A stretch of DNA of 64,000 bases from Acidobacteriota bacterium (GTDB lineage Bacteria > Acidobacteriota > Terriglobia > Terriglobales > Acidobacteriaceae), in assembly GCA_031296115.1 (NCBI GenBank), contig JARLGI010000027.1, positions 124,001-188,000 of the forward strand, in the 5' to 3' direction. Positions within the stretch are counted from its first letter, which is position 1. Every line of letters starts with the position of its first letter. The notes below the pieces were generated by a model. It saw nothing but the letters and a program-made list of their open reading frames with translations, was not told the DNA's origin and made no database searches. Below are positions 35,823 to 45,692 of this stretch, piece after piece. A program made the position numbers and the translations under genes.

Positions 35823-37616
35823 ATGAGCATTCGGACCCTCAATGACGTTTTCTTCACCGTGGTGGACCGCGACAATCCGCACGTCATGCTCACGCGTGAG
35901 AACGAAACCTGGAACCCCATTTCATCAACGCGGCTGCGCAGTCGCGTTTATTCCACCGCGCAACAGCTGCAGTCCTGGGGCATAGCCAAGGGCGATCGTA
36001 TCGTAATCCTCAGCGAAAACCGTCCGGAGTGGGCCGTTGCCGATTACGCCACGTTGCTGCTGGGCGCGGTGGTGGTGCCCATCTACGCCACCCAGACCGC
36101 TGACCAGGTGCTGTACGTCCTGCAAAATTCCCAAGCCCGGGTCGCTTTCGTCTCTACCCGGCAGCAGTATGAAAAGCTCGCGCCGCTACGCGAGCAGAGC
36201 AGCCTGGAATACGTCGTCGTGATGGACGACGCTCCGGAGTTGGCCAGCGCCATTCATATGCGTTCGTTCCTGCGTGACGACCATGCTGGTTCTGACGCCG
36301 AGCTGGATGCTATTGGCTCCGCCGTCGAGCCGGACGACCTGGCCACGCTCATCTATACCTCCGGCACGACCGGGACACCGAAGGGCGTTATGCTAACCCA
36401 CGGAAACATCGCCTCCAACGTTAGCGTTTCGCTGGACATGGTCGAGGTGGGAAAGGACGACCTCAGCATTTCGTACCTGCCGCTGTCGCATATTACGGCG
36501 CGCCATGTGGACTACGCGCTGGTCTACCACCACATCACCATCGCTTATTGCCCCAACATCGACGACCTGGCTCGTGCCATGCGGGAGGTGAAACCGACCA
36601 TCATTGTGGCTGTGCCGCGAGTGTACGAGAAGGTCTACAACTCGGTGCAACATAAGATGCACGGTGTGAAAGGCGCGCTCTTCAAGTGGGCGCTGTCCGT
36701 GGGCGCGGCGAACCGCGAAGCGATTCTGCGAGGTGAGACGCCCACAGCGTTCTCCTGGAGGCTGGCCAACAAACTGGTGTTTTCCAAGGTGCGGGAAGGT
36801 TTGGGCGGCCGCGCCCGGGTGTTCGTCTCCGGCGGAGCCCCTCTGGGCCGCGAAATTGCCACCTGGTACGCAGACATCGGCATCCGCATCCACGAAGGGT
36901 ACGGCCTGACCGAGACCTCGCCGGTAATCGCCCTCAATAACCCCATCTATCATCGCCTGGGCGCGGTCGGAAAACCGCTGTCGAATGTTGAAGTGCGGAT
37001 CGCGGCGGATGGCGAGATCCTGGTCAAGGGGCCTTCGATCTTCAAAGGCTATTGGAACATGCCGGAGGAAACCGCCAGCGCCTTCGAGGATGGCTGGTTC
37101 AAGACCGGAGACGTCGGCGCGATCGATGCCGACGGGTATCTTTCCATTACCGACCGTAAGAAAGACTTGATCAAGACCTCCGGCGGAAAATTCATCGCGC
37201 CCCAGCCCATCGAAAATTCGCTGAAGGCCAACATGCTGGTCGGCGAAGCCGCGTTGCTGGGCGACAAGCGCAAGTTTCCGGCCGTGCTCATCGTCCCTAA
37301 TTTTCAGGAGCTGGAGGACTGGGCGCAGCACCACGGCGTGAAGTTTTCCTCGCGCAAAGAGCTGGTGAAGTCGCCGCACGTGCAGGCGCTCTACGAGGGC
37401 ATCGTGGAAGAACTGAACCGCAACCTGGCGCAGTACGAGAAGCTGAAAAAGGTGCTGGTCATCCCCGAGGAGCTCAGCATCGCCGACGGCACGCTCACCC
37501 CGAGCATGAAACTGCGCCGCCGCCATCTGGAAGCGCGTTACAAGAAGGAAATTGACGGGCTTTACGCTGACGCGACGGCGGCCCGTGCGCGGGCTACCGG
37601 CCACGCGGTGAATTAA
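35823..37616 (+). CDS. Long-chain fatty-acid-CoA ligase (AMP-binding)
   Basis: A 597-residue ANL-family enzyme. The AMP-binding motif is LIYTSGTTGTPKGVMLTHGN, followed by YLPLSHITAR, then GYGLTETSP and the hinge GWFKTGDVGAIDADGYLSITDRKK. It activates fatty acids to acyl-AMP and then acyl-CoA. The membrane long-chain type (FadD/FACL, with large C-terminal lid) fits the length. It is downstream of the FadR-like gene and probably in that regulon. The ATG has only weak GAAAG upstream. Confidence 0.92.
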   Translation: MSIRTLNDVFFTVVDRDNPHVMLTRENETWNPISSTRLRSRVYSTAQQLQSWGIAKGDRIVILSENRPEWAVADYATLLLGAVVVPIYATQTADQVLYVLQNSQARVAFVSTRQQYEKLAPLREQSSLEYVVVMDDAPELASAIHMRSFLRDDHAGSDAELDAIGSAVEPDDLATLIYTSGTTGTPKGVMLTHGNIASNVSVSLDMVEVGKDDLSISYLPLSHITARHVDYALVYHHITIAYCPNIDDLARAMREVKPTIIVAVPRVYEKVYNSVQHKMHGVKGALFKWALSVGAANREAILRGETPTAFSWRLANKLVFSKVREGLGGRARVFVSGGAPLGREIATWYADIGIRIHEGYGLTETSPVIALNNPIYHRLGAVGKPLSNVEVRIAADGEILVKGPSIFKGYWNMPEETASAFEDGWFKTGDVGAIDADGYLSITDRKKDLIKTSGGKFIAPQPIENSLKANMLVGEAALLGDKRKFPAVLIVPNFQELEDWAQHHGVKFSSRKELVKSPHVQALYEGIVEELNRNLAQYEKLKKVLVIPEELSIADGTLTPSMKLRRRHLEARYKKEIDGLYADATAARARATGHAVN

Positions 37617-37656
37617 CTCCGTCTTGCGTGATTAAGAAAGGCTGGGGTCCGATTCG

Positions 37657-38061
37657 CTACTTCTTGTGTTCGTTCTGCGCGATACGGGCCTTTACCAATT
37701 TCCTTACCAGCGACGTGGGTAGCGGCTTTTCCACCGTAAAACGAATGGTGCCTTTCGATGTCGGGAAGCCTTCGAGTTCCTTCTTGAACAGCTTGATTAC
37801 GGATGAGCCCATGGGGAACAGGCTGCAGTGGTTGGAAAAGGCGGCGTAACCCACCAGGTATCCCTTGTACTTGAACATCGGAATACCGTAACTGATGACC
37901 TCCGTCGTCTCCGCGGGCACCACCGAACGAATCGTTGCGCGGAGGTTTTGCAAGGCCTTGCGCGCCGGCTGCGGGACGCATGCCAGATATCCGTCCACGT
38001 CCTTGGGTACGCCCTTGTTCTTCAGAACCGAACCGCGACTGGCTGGCTTCGTTTTTTTCAT
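37657..38061 (-). CDS. DUF1801 / YdhG-like protein
   Basis: A 134-residue basic protein. The core (YLACVPQPARKALQNLRATIRSVVP, ISYGIPMFKYKGYLVGYAAFSNHCSLFPM) matches the DUF1801 fold, seen in frataxin-like iron chaperones and in a family of unknown function. The conserved SYGxPxF loop is present. Cytosolic; role unknown. It is convergent with the acyl-CoA ligase gene. Confidence 0.82.
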   Translation of the reverse strand: MKKTKPASRGSVLKNKGVPKDVDGYLACVPQPARKALQNLRATIRSVVPAETTEVISYGIPMFKYKGYLVGYAAFSNHCSLFPMGSSVIKLFKKELEGFPTSKGTIRFTVEKPLPTSLVRKLVKARIAQNEHKK

Positions 38062-38143
38062 ATGGAATCAGACCTCGCCGTAACTTTTTCCCCAAGCTAG
38101 TACGCCGACCGTTTTAGCCCGCGAAGCCCCGTTGACCGAGTTC

Positions 38144-39202
38144 TCATTCGATGGGCTCGACCACAATCGGCGGGGCGCCGCGGTCCTTGGAGTCGGGGCG
38201 TTGCACCAGGATAGTGGCCAGCAGCACGACCACGATTCCTGTGATCTGCAGCGGCGACACCCACTCCCCCAGGATGAGCGCGGTCAACAGGATCGCCCAC
38301 ACCGGCTCGAGGCAGGCGATCACAATGGCCCGCGTCGGATCAAGGTGCTGCAAGGCCGTGAAGTAGACCGAGAAGGGAACCAGCATCGAGGTGACGGCAA
38401 AGGCGACCAGAAATAGCCATTGGCCGCCGCTGTAGGGCTGGGCAACGATCTTCCACGGTGGGTTGACCACTAGCCAGAAAACTGCGGCGCCGAGCAGAGA
38501 ATAGAACAGCACCGTCCAACGGTTGTAGACCTGCAGGAGGTGTTGGCCGTACACGTTGTAGAAGGCGAACGAGACGGCGGCCATTTCGGCGGCCGCGATG
38601 CCAAGTGTGTTGAAACGCGGCCCGGAAATCGCCAGCCAGGGAAAGTTGTGCTGCGCAGCAATGCCTCCAACCGCCAGTCCGCAACCAATGACTGCCAGTA
38701 ATACACCGCCGATGCGACGCATGGTCGGCTGTTGCAGCCGGCGCGCCACCATGTAGAACAGCACCCAGACCGGCGCCACATATTGCAGAATAATGGCGGT
38801 CGCCACAGTTGTCTTCTCGATCGCGTAGTAATAGAAAAAATTAGACGCCGCCAGGCCGAGAATCCCCAGCAGAAAGAACTGTGCCAAGTGCGCGGCGCGT
38901 ACGCGCAACGGCCGCCGGGCGAGCAGCAGAAGGGGAACCAGCAGCAGAACAGAGATCGTGGTGCGGCTCTGGGCCAGGATGACCGGATCGATGGGACGCA
39001 GCGCTTGCGCACCCGTGAACAGTTTGCCGGTGAACACCGCGCGGCCCATCGCGGCCGAGAGTCCCCAGAAGAACGTCGCCGCGGCAATGAACAGGTAGCC
39101 GCGAGCGGGATGAGGTTTGGTTGAGTCGAGCTCGACGGAGGGATCCACAATAGGGCGTAAATGGTTAGTGGAACGTCCGAAGACCGAACCAATTACTGGC
39201 AA
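38144..39202 (-). CDS. EamA family transporter (DMT superfamily)
   Basis: A 352-residue protein with ten predicted helices in two EamA repeats (residues ~40-180 and ~190-340). Conserved segments are FFWGLSAAMGRAVF in the first helix and SVYFTALQHLDPTRAIVIACLEPVWA in the second repeat, with WVSPLQITGIVVVLLA at the end. These drug/metabolite transporters usually export amino acids or related metabolites; specificity is unknown. The first ~35 residues are hydrophilic and a later start is possible. Confidence 0.88.
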   Translation of the reverse strand: MPVIGSVFGRSTNHLRPIVDPSVELDSTKPHPARGYLFIAAATFFWGLSAAMGRAVFTGKLFTGAQALRPIDPVILAQSRTTISVLLLVPLLLLARRPLRVRAAHLAQFFLLGILGLAASNFFYYYAIEKTTVATAIILQYVAPVWVLFYMVARRLQQPTMRRIGGVLLAVIGCGLAVGGIAAQHNFPWLAISGPRFNTLGIAAAEMAAVSFAFYNVYGQHLLQVYNRWTVLFYSLLGAAVFWLVVNPPWKIVAQPYSGGQWLFLVAFAVTSMLVPFSVYFTALQHLDPTRAIVIACLEPVWAILLTALILGEWVSPLQITGIVVVLLATILVQRPDSKDRGAPPIVVEPIE

Positions 39203-39214
39203 CTATCCACTGTT

Positions 39215-40297
39215 TCAGTCAGCAAGCGATTCGCTGTGCGAAGAGCGCACGACCTTGGCGACAGTATATGGTGCGCGCTTGGTCGGCTCGTGGAAATGCC
39301 GCACCGACAATTCGCCCAGCAGCCCCAACGCAACCAACTGAACACCAGCGACAATCAGCACTGCAGCGAACACCAGCAGCGGTCCGTGCTCTTCCATAAC
39401 GTCGACGTGGCGGACGAATTTCTCGAAGATCATGTACAGCGCCAGCAGTCCGCCGCCGACGGAGCTCACGGTGCCGAAGGTGCCAAAGAAATGCAGCGGC
39501 CGAGACATGTACTTCAAAAGGAAGCGAATGGTAATGAGATCGAAGAACACCCGAAAGGTACGCGAGATACCGTAATGTGATTCGCCGCGTTCACGGTTCA
39601 CGTTACGGATGGGCACCTCGCAGATGCTCGCACCGTATGCCGAGGCCAGCGCCGGGATAAACCGGTGCAGCTCGCCATAGAGAGGAACTTCCTGGATCAC
39701 TTGCCGGCGATAGGCCTTGAAAGTGGTGCCGAAGTCATGCAGTTCAACTCCGCTCAGCTTGGCCATGAGCCAATTGGCAATCTTGGAGGGAATGCGCCGC
39801 ATGACAAAATTGTCGATGCGTTGCTTCCGCCAGCCGCTGACGATGTCGTAGCCCTCGCGCAGTTTCTGCAGGAACACCGGGATATCGTGCGGGTCGTGCT
39901 GCAAGTCGCCATCCATGGCGATAACGTACTCGCCCTCGCAGTGGTCGAAACCGGCGGCCAGCGCCGAGGTTTGCCCGAAGTTGCGGCGCAGCTTGACTAC
40001 GACCACACGGCGGTCCACTGCGGCAATCTGCTGCAACATCCAGAAGGTGGTGTCGTTGCTGCCATCGTCCACAAACACTAACTCAAACGACTCGCCGGTC
40101 GTCTCCATCACCGCCTTCAGGCGGTCATAGAGCTCGGTGACATTCTCTTCCTCGTTGTGGAACGGTACGACGATGGAGTACTTAAGCACAGCATTGTAAT
40201 TATACCGTTCATCAGTGCCAAAACAGGAATGGTTTTTGCCAAAGCAGGGAAGTGTACTGTGGTCCTCCGTGGGCGCATTGAGGTTCTCGTTTGCCAT
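39215..40297 (-). CDS. GT2 glycosyltransferase, GtrB/DPM-like
   Basis: A 360-residue membrane-associated GT-A enzyme. SIVVPFHNEEENV is the nucleotide-binding start, VDDGSNDTT the first Asp cluster, and AMDGDLQHDP the metal DxD. Two C-terminal helices (FGTVSSVGGGLLALYMIF and AAVLIVAGVQLVALGLLGEL) match GtrB/ArnC-type enzymes that load sugars on polyprenyl phosphate. The first ~38 residues before the GT fold are atypical, so a later start (GTG near 40190) is possible. It precedes the EamA gene by 12 bases. Confidence 0.9.
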   Translation of the reverse strand: MANENLNAPTEDHSTLPCFGKNHSCFGTDERYNYNAVLKYSIVVPFHNEEENVTELYDRLKAVMETTGESFELVFVDDGSNDTTFWMLQQIAAVDRRVVVVKLRRNFGQTSALAAGFDHCEGEYVIAMDGDLQHDPHDIPVFLQKLREGYDIVSGWRKQRIDNFVMRRIPSKIANWLMAKLSGVELHDFGTTFKAYRRQVIQEVPLYGELHRFIPALASAYGASICEVPIRNVNRERGESHYGISRTFRVFFDLITIRFLLKYMSRPLHFFGTFGTVSSVGGGLLALYMIFEKFVRHVDVMEEHGPLLVFAAVLIVAGVQLVALGLLGELSVRHFHEPTKRAPYTVAKVVRSSHSESLAD

Positions 40298-40341
40298 TGC
40301 TTCCGAAGCTAAACGGCAACCCCTTTTTTGAGGTTGTTCGA

Positions 40342-41589
40342 CTAAACCAGGGTTGGTTCTGGCGGCACGCTTATCGCACTCTCCAACGTGCGTCCGAGTG
40401 ATTCAACTGACACGGCATCCAGGGCCTGACGCAGGTCCGCGATAAGGTCTTCTGCATCTTCAATCCCCACAGAGTAGCGAACCAAGCCGTCGGTGAATCC
40501 CGCATCGCGCCTGGCTTGCGCAGACATGCTGGCGTGGGTCATTGACGCCGGGTGTTCGACAAGCGTCTCCACCCCACCCAGCGAGACAGCCAGTGTAGCT
40601 ACTCGTACGTGATCCATCAACAGGCGCCCAGCTTTCATCCCGCCTGTGAGTTCAAAGCTGATCATCGAACCGAAACCGCTCATCTGCTGTTTGGCCAACT
40701 CGTGCTGTGGGTGTGACTCCAGGCCGATGTAATGGACGGCACTGACCTCAGGCTGTTTCTCCAGCCATGCGGCGATTTCCATCGCACTCTGCTGGGCCCG
40801 CTCAATCCGGATCCCAAGCGTCTTGAGGCCGCGCAGCACCAGGAACGCCTGGTGCGGATCCATATTGCATCCGGAATTCACCATTGCCTTGCGCAGGCGC
40901 TTGTAAATGTCCATGTCCTTGGCGACGATGATTCCACCCACAACGTCCGCATGGCCATTGATGAACTTGGTCACGGAATGAAGGACGACATCGGCTCCAA
41001 GATCGAGCGGTTGCTGCAAATACGGGCTGGCGAAGGTGTTGTCGACCACCACCAGGCAGCCATGCGCATGGGCAATCGCTGCAACCTGTTTTATGTCAGT
41101 GACTTGCATGGTTGGGTTGGAGGGTGTTTCCACATAGACGAGCCGGGTGTTAGGCCGCAGGGCTTTCTTGACTTGGGTCAAATCCGTTGTATCAACGTAA
41201 GTGGACTGGACACCGAACCGCGAGAAGTCTTTCTCCATCAAACCGCGGCTGGGACCGTAGACCGATGCGGTACTCACCATGTGCGCGCCGCCCTCAAGGA
41301 GGGCCAGGTACACCGTGCAGATGGCACCCATTCCCGAACTGGTGGCTATGCCCCCACAGCTATGCTCCAACTCCGCCACGCTTTCCTCCAGGGCGTGGAT
41401 GGTCGGATTGCCAATGCGGGTGTAAATGTAGCCATCTCCCTTGGCCGCAAACAGCGCGGCGCCATGTGCTGCGTTCCGAAATGCAAAGGTGGAGGTTTGA
41501 TAAATGGGAACGTTCACCGCGCCGGTCGCATCCTCGGTGTGTCCGGCATGGATCAGCTTGCTGTTGATACCCAGATGTTTGGTGTTCAT
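40342..41589 (-). CDS. Trans-sulfuration PLP enzyme (cystathionine gamma-synthase/methionine gamma-lyase group)
   Basis: About 415 residues of the Cys/Met metabolism PLP family. YTRIGNPTIHALE and SSGMGAI hold PLP contacts, YVETPSNPTMQV the substrate loop, VVDNTFASPYLQQPLDLGAD the PLP Asp, and SVTKFINGHADVVGG the Schiff-base Lys. The SVYGPSRGL stretch has neither the Cys of classical methionine gamma-lyases nor a decisive marker, so synthase versus lyase is open. GAGGGGAGGG directly precedes two adjacent ATGs; 41589 is the better spaced. Longer starts lack support. Confidence 0.88.
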   Translation of the reverse strand: MNTKHLGINSKLIHAGHTEDATGAVNVPIYQTSTFAFRNAAHGAALFAAKGDGYIYTRIGNPTIHALEESVAELEHSCGGIATSSGMGAICTVYLALLEGGAHMVSTASVYGPSRGLMEKDFSRFGVQSTYVDTTDLTQVKKALRPNTRLVYVETPSNPTMQVTDIKQVAAIAHAHGCLVVVDNTFASPYLQQPLDLGADVVLHSVTKFINGHADVVGGIIVAKDMDIYKRLRKAMVNSGCNMDPHQAFLVLRGLKTLGIRIERAQQSAMEIAAWLEKQPEVSAVHYIGLESHPQHELAKQQMSGFGSMISFELTGGMKAGRLLMDHVRVATLAVSLGGVETLVEHPASMTHASMSAQARRDAGFTDGLVRYSVGIEDAEDLIADLRQALDAVSVESLGRTLESAISVPPEPTLV

Positions 41590-41785
41590 CATCCCTCCCC
41601 TCGCGGTTCTGACTGCGTTTGCGGCTCGTGACCATACGGCCAACCTTCATTATCCGACTCTGTCCACAAATGGGCAGTGACCCTCGGCACAAGGCGCCGT
41701 GACCTCGTAGGTTCGGATTGACAGCAGAGAAAACAGACCCGACGTGAGGAGTTGGTGTAAGTACTGCGATTGGAGAGGTAAATGG

Positions 41786-41859
41786 CGCGCCCTGAGAGAT
41801 TCGAACTCCCGACCTTCTGGTTCGTAGCCAGACGCTCTATCCAGCTGAGCTAAGGGCGC
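41786..41859 (-). tRNA. tRNA-Arg (ACG)
   Basis: Cloverleaf on the minus strand: acceptor GCGCCCT/AGGGCGC, D arm with GCTC/GAGC, anticodon stem TCTGG/CCAGA with loop CTACGAA giving anticodon ACG, T arm GGGAG-TTCGAAT-CTCTC. Discriminator G is followed by encoded CCA (41785-41783). Confidence 0.96.
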
Positions 41860-41876
41860 GTGATGCGCAGCAACAG

Positions 41877-41882
41877 ATTATA
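41877..41882 (-). promoter_or_regulatory. -10 element of tRNA-Arg
   Basis: A perfect TATAAT on the minus strand 17 bases upstream of the mature tRNA. No good -35 hexamer is seen at the expected distance. Confidence 0.5.
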
Positions 41883-42429
41883 CCAAACGTTTGAGAGGTA
41901 ACGGCCCGCGCAGAATCGCGCTGCCGCAGCAGAATCGACACTTAACGTGTCTCGGTTGCGTCGGGGGCTGGGTTGTCGTAGCTCCCGGTGGACTCCCATT
42001 TCTGCCCAGCCAGCACGAGCCATCGCTTCGAGTCAGGTCATCGCGCCCAGGGCACTGGTACCTTCTGTTGAGCCTTCGACGAGCGAAAACGACTTGCCAC
42101 CCGGAGTTCCAGTGTGTCACTTAGGCACGTCGCCTAAGTCCCAAGTCGGCCTTTGCGGTGTAAAACTTTAGTGCCAACAGTAAAGTTTGCTCGGACACTG
42201 GAAATTCTACCGTGTATGTCGCTAACCTTTCCCTTTAAGTCGTTTGTTTTCAGTATAGAGGCTTTGGCACACGGGATGCTTCCACATATACCAGACGAAG
42301 TGGCGCAATAAGGGCCACCCGGACAGGAATTTCGGCCAGAGTTCCTCTTCCGAGTGGCCCTCTAAGTTCAGGTTGTTGAGTCCTCCCCCTACGTCGGGAT
42401 TGTGTGATCCCAGACGATGCGTGAAAGGA
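41883..42429. other. Non-coding stretch with two inverted repeats
   Basis: No convincing gene: short open frames on both strands lack ribosome sites and family resemblance. ACTTAGGC (42119-42126) and GCCTAAGT (42132-42139) form an 8-base stem with a 5-base loop. AAACTTTA (42163-42170) and TAAAGTTT (42181-42188) form an 8-base stem with a 10-base loop. Function unknown. Confidence 0.5.
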
Positions 42430-42469
42430 CGAAAGGCGAAGTGCCGACGAGACGGCGTTTCGCCTTTCG
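42430..42469 (-). terminator. Long hairpin, probable terminator of the HMA-fold gene
   Basis: CGAAAGGCGAA (42430-42440) pairs with TTCGCCTTTCG (42459-42469), an 11-base stem, with GTGCCG/CGGCG extension inside. It is 22 bases past the stop of the minus-strand gene; the trailing sequence is only mildly T-rich. Confidence 0.5.
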
Positions 42470-42490
42470 TATTTTGCCAAGTCGGGCGCG

Positions 42491-42718
42491 TTAGACTAGC
42501 GCCATGCGCTCTTGGATGTCGAAGCCAGCGCTCCGCAACAGCTTTTCCACCGTTGACTCATTCAGTCTCGTAGCGTCATATTCCACGCGAACCGCGCGCT
42601 CGGTTTCGTGGATGCGCATCTGGCGGATCCCGTAGACATCACTCAGTTGAGCTAACGCGCTCATTGCCGACTCGGTCGGGGGTATCCCGTAACGAAACAA
42701 AACTTCGACTGCGGTCAT
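42491..42718 (-). CDS. HMA-fold small protein without metal-binding cysteines
   Basis: A 75-residue protein from ATG 42718, preceded by GAGGTGG. The pattern (VEVLFRYGIPPTESAMSALAQL, then IRQMRIHETERAVRVEYDATRL, NESTVEKLLRSAGFDI) is the beta-alpha-beta-beta-alpha-beta order of heavy-metal-associated domains, with the typical V-x-Y-D-x-x-x-x-N/T and L-x-x-A-G-F ending. The CxxC metal site is missing; no Cys occurs at all. Transcribed divergently from the copper-type ATPase, suggesting shared regulation. A direct metallochaperone role is unlikely. Confidence 0.65.
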   Translation of the reverse strand: MTAVEVLFRYGIPPTESAMSALAQLSDVYGIRQMRIHETERAVRVEYDATRLNESTVEKLLRSAGFDIQERMALV

Positions 42719-42892
42719 CCAACCACCTCTCAGCAAACGTGCAATGATAATAATTCCGGGATCTCAATCGCTATGGGCAAGCGTAGCCTGTTTGCGCCGC
42801 CTCAAAACTTCTGGCTGCGAGAGTCCGCCTTCAATATAGTGCATCGCCGTGCTCAATGAATAGGATGGAGAATTGAAGCGAACGAGGAGACC

Positions 42893-45640
42893 ATGACGCC
42901 CGAAGAAAGTCAGCCAAACCGAATCGTGGACATATCGGTGCAAGACCCAGTCTGCGGGATGGCAGTCGACCCGGCACAGGCCCGAGGCAAGGCACAGTAC
43001 GAGGGCCACAGCTACTCCTTCTGTTCGCCAGCCTGCATGCATAAGTTCGTTTCGTCTCCCACAAAATACTTGGGAAGCCGCCCGTTGCACCTGGAGAATT
43101 CGCCAGCGCCTGTTGCCGATATTCGCAAGGCCGATCGCGATCCGGTGTGCGGTATGACAGTGGATCTCTCGAAGGCGGCATCTTCGGTCGAATATGAGCA
43201 CAGGCTCTACCATTTCTGCTGCAAGGGCTGCGCTGAAAGATTCAAGAACGATCCGCAGAAATATCTGTCGCCGAATTACAAGGCGGCAGGGATGGCCGCA
43301 ATGGTCCAACTTGGAGTTACGCCGGTCAAGATTGCGCTTGTCGCCGATGTCGCCGCACAGCCTCCGAGCATTACCTTCGCTGATGAGGGCGCTCCGCCCG
43401 CGCGTCCATCTGCCGCGCAAAGACCCGAAAGCGCCTACATCTGCCCGATGGACCCCGAGGTGCGCCAGTCGCATCCTGGCGCATGTCCGAAGTGCGGCAT
43501 GGTACTGGAGCCTGAGACGCCAATCGCCGCTACCACGCAATGGACTTGCCCGATGCATCCCGAGATCGTCCGCGACGAGCCGGGAGCGTGTCCGATTTGC
43601 GGCATGGCGCTGGAACCCAAGACCGTCACGGCCGCACAGGGAGATAATCCCGAATTGCGCAACATGACGCGCCGCTTCTGGACCAGCGTGGTGCTCGGCG
43701 TTCCGCTGGTGGCGTTCGCCATGTTGCGCATGGGATCGCTCGCCCATCTGGTCTCGCCGCGGCTCGGCAACTGGATTGAGTTCGCGCTGGCCACGCCCAT
43801 CGTGCTGTGGTGCGGATGGCCTTTTTTGCAGCGCGGTTGGGCGTCGGTCAAGTTCCGCAGCCCGAACATGTTCACCCTGATCGCGATGGGCGTGGGCGTG
43901 GCGTATGTGTACAGCGCTGTTGCGACCATTGTGCCGCTGCTTTTCCCGCCATCGCTGCGCGGCATGCACGGCCAGCCTGAGGTGTATTTCGAAGCTGCGG
44001 GCGCGATCATCGCACTCGTGCTGCTGGGGCAGGTGCTGGAGTTGAAGGCGCGCAGCCGCACCTCAAGCGCCATTCGCGCCTTGCTGGATCTCTCGCCAAA
44101 ATTGGCGCGCATCATGCGCGACGACGGCAGCGAGTATGACGTGCCGCTCGAGCAGGTGCAGGTCGGCGACAAATTGCGCGTGCGTCCCGGCGAGAAGATC
44201 CCGACCGATGGCGTCGTGGTGGACGGTCTCAGTTCCGTGGACGAGTCGATGGTAACGGGCGAGTCGATCCCCATCGAGAAGCACTCGGGCGACAGGGTCA
44301 TTGGCGCCACGGTCAACGGCACGGGCTGGCTGCTGATGCGTGCCGAATGCGTGGGCAGCGAGACCATGCTGGCGCAGATTGTGCAGATGGTGAGCCAGGC
44401 GCAGCGCAGCCGAGCGCCCATCCAGCGGCTGGCCGACAAGGTGGCTGCGTGGTTCGTGCCGGCCGTGCTGGCAATTGCCGTCATCACCTTCGTCGTCTGG
44501 CTGATCGTCGGGCCTGAGCCGCGGCTGGCCAATGCCATCGTGAACGCCGTCGCCGTGCTCATCATCGCGTGTCCTTGCGCGCTTGGCTTGGCGACGCCGA
44601 TGGCCATCATGGTCGGCACGGGACGCGGCGCTCGCGCCGGCGTGCTCATCAAGAATGCCGAGGCGCTGGAGACACTGCACAAGGTCGACACGCTTGCGCT
44701 CGATAAGACGGGTACCTTGACCCAGGGCAAGCCGGAGTTGCTGGAAGTGGTCGCCTTCGGCGGTGAGACCGAGGACCGTGTGGTGCGCCTGGTTGCAAGC
44801 CTGGAGCGGGGAAGCGAGCATCCGCTCGCCGCCGCGATCGTGGAGGCAGCGCAGGTCAACCGCATCCCGCTCATTCCGTCTGAGTCGTTCCGCTCGCTTA
44901 CCGGACGTGGCGTTGTAGGCACAGTTGGCGGGCACGAAGTCGCCGCCGGCAATGAGCTTCTGCTGGAGGAAATGCAAATTGATTCAGCCGAAATGAAGGC
45001 CAGGGCCGAAACCATGCGTGCCGACGGCCAGACAGTCGTATTCTTAGCAGTGGACGGGCGCGCCGCCGGACTGCTGGGAATCGCGGACCCGGCGAAGCCG
45101 GATGCTCCGCAGGCGATGCGTGATCTTCAGCGCGAAGGTCTGCGCGTCGTGATGCTCACCGGCGACAGCGCAACGACGGCGCAAGCCGTGGCGCGCCAGC
45201 TTGGTATTCGCGACTTCGAGGCCGGAGTGTTGCCCGAGAGCAAGGCCGACGCGATCAAGAAATTGCAGCACGGTAGGCACTTGGTGGCCATGGCCGGCGA
45301 CGGCATTAACGACGCGCCCGCACTGGCCCAGGCTAACGTGGGCATCGCCATGGGTACGGGCACTGACGTCGCCATGGAGAGCGCCGGCATCACGCTGCTC
45401 AAAGGCGACCTGGCGGCTTTGGTAGGCGCCCGCCGGCTCAGCCGCGCCGTCATGCGCAACATCAAGCAGAACCTGTTCTTCGCCTTCATCTACAACTCGG
45501 TCGGCGTGCCTATCGCGGCGGGAATTCTTTATCCCAAGTTCGGGATTCTCCTGAGCCCGACCATCGCCGCCGCCGCCATGAGCTTCAGCTCGGTGTCGGT
45601 TATCAGCAACGCGCTAAGGCTGAGAAGGGCGAAGTTGTAA
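42893..45640 (+). CDS. Copper-type P1B ATPase with two YHS and two heavy-metal-binding domains
   Basis: A 915-residue metal-exporting ATPase. Order: YHS domain at ~17-62 (DPVCGMAVD), second YHS at ~81-127 (DPVCGMTVD), two zinc-ribbon-like HMBD units at ~182-245 (CPMDPEV...CPKCGM and CPMHPEI...CPICGM), then the ATPase core: [10 protein letters not shown] near 560, DKTGTLTQ near 603, SEHPLAAAI near 642 and [11 protein letters not shown] and the HP motif define P1B; Cu+ or Ag+ is the usual substrate. No HMA domain is fused. GAGGAGA precedes the ATG. Divergent from the Cys-less HMA-fold gene. Confidence 0.94.
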   Translation: MTPEESQPNRIVDISVQDPVCGMAVDPAQARGKAQYEGHSYSFCSPACMHKFVSSPTKYLGSRPLHLENSPAPVADIRKADRDPVCGMTVDLSKAASSVEYEHRLYHFCCKGCAERFKNDPQKYLSPNYKAAGMAAMVQLGVTPVKIALVADVAAQPPSITFADEGAPPARPSAAQRPESAYICPMDPEVRQSHPGACPKCGMVLEPETPIAATTQWTCPMHPEIVRDEPGACPICGMALEPKTVTAAQGDNPELRNMTRRFWTSVVLGVPLVAFAMLRMGSLAHLVSPRLGNWIEFALATPIVLWCGWPFLQRGWASVKFRSPNMFTLIAMGVGVAYVYSAVATIVPLLFPPSLRGMHGQPEVYFEAAGAIIALVLLGQVLELKARSRTSSAIRALLDLSPKLARIMRDDGSEYDVPLEQVQVGDKLRVRPGEKIPTDGVVVDGLSSVDESMVTGESIPIEKHSGDRVIGATVNGTGWLLMRAECVGSETMLAQIVQMVSQAQRSRAPIQRLADKVAAWFVPAVLAIAVITFVVWLIVGPEPRLANAIVNAVAVLIIACPCALGLATPMAIMVGTGRGARAGVLIKNAEALETLHKVDTLALDKTGTLTQGKPELLEVVAFGGETEDRVVRLVASLERGSEHPLAAAIVEAAQVNRIPLIPSESFRSLTGRGVVGTVGGHEVAAGNELLLEEMQIDSAEMKARAETMRADGQTVVFLAVDGRAAGLLGIADPAKPDAPQAMRDLQREGLRVVMLTGDSATTAQAVARQLGIRDFEAGVLPESKADAIKKLQHGRHLVAMAGDGINDAPALAQANVGIAMGTGTDVAMESAGITLLKGDLAALVGARRLSRAVMRNIKQNLFFAFIYNSVGVPIAAGILYPKFGILLSPTIAAAAMSFSSVSVISNALRLRRAKL

Positions 45641-45692
45641 CAGCCGTCTCGCACCTTGCGTCGCGGGAGTGTGTGACTGTCGACTGCCTGCT

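Noticed and set aside
41590-41782. SAM riboswitch before the trans-sulfuration gene
   Set aside because: No recognisable conserved core could be found by eye.
41878-42124. Open frames of about 75-80 codons on both strands
   Set aside because: Lack ribosome sites, no family resemblance, and mutually overlapping; treated as non-coding.
42250-42480. A 76-codon minus-strand frame near the HMA-fold gene
   Set aside because: Overlaps the long hairpin, is basic and of low complexity, and has no start signal.
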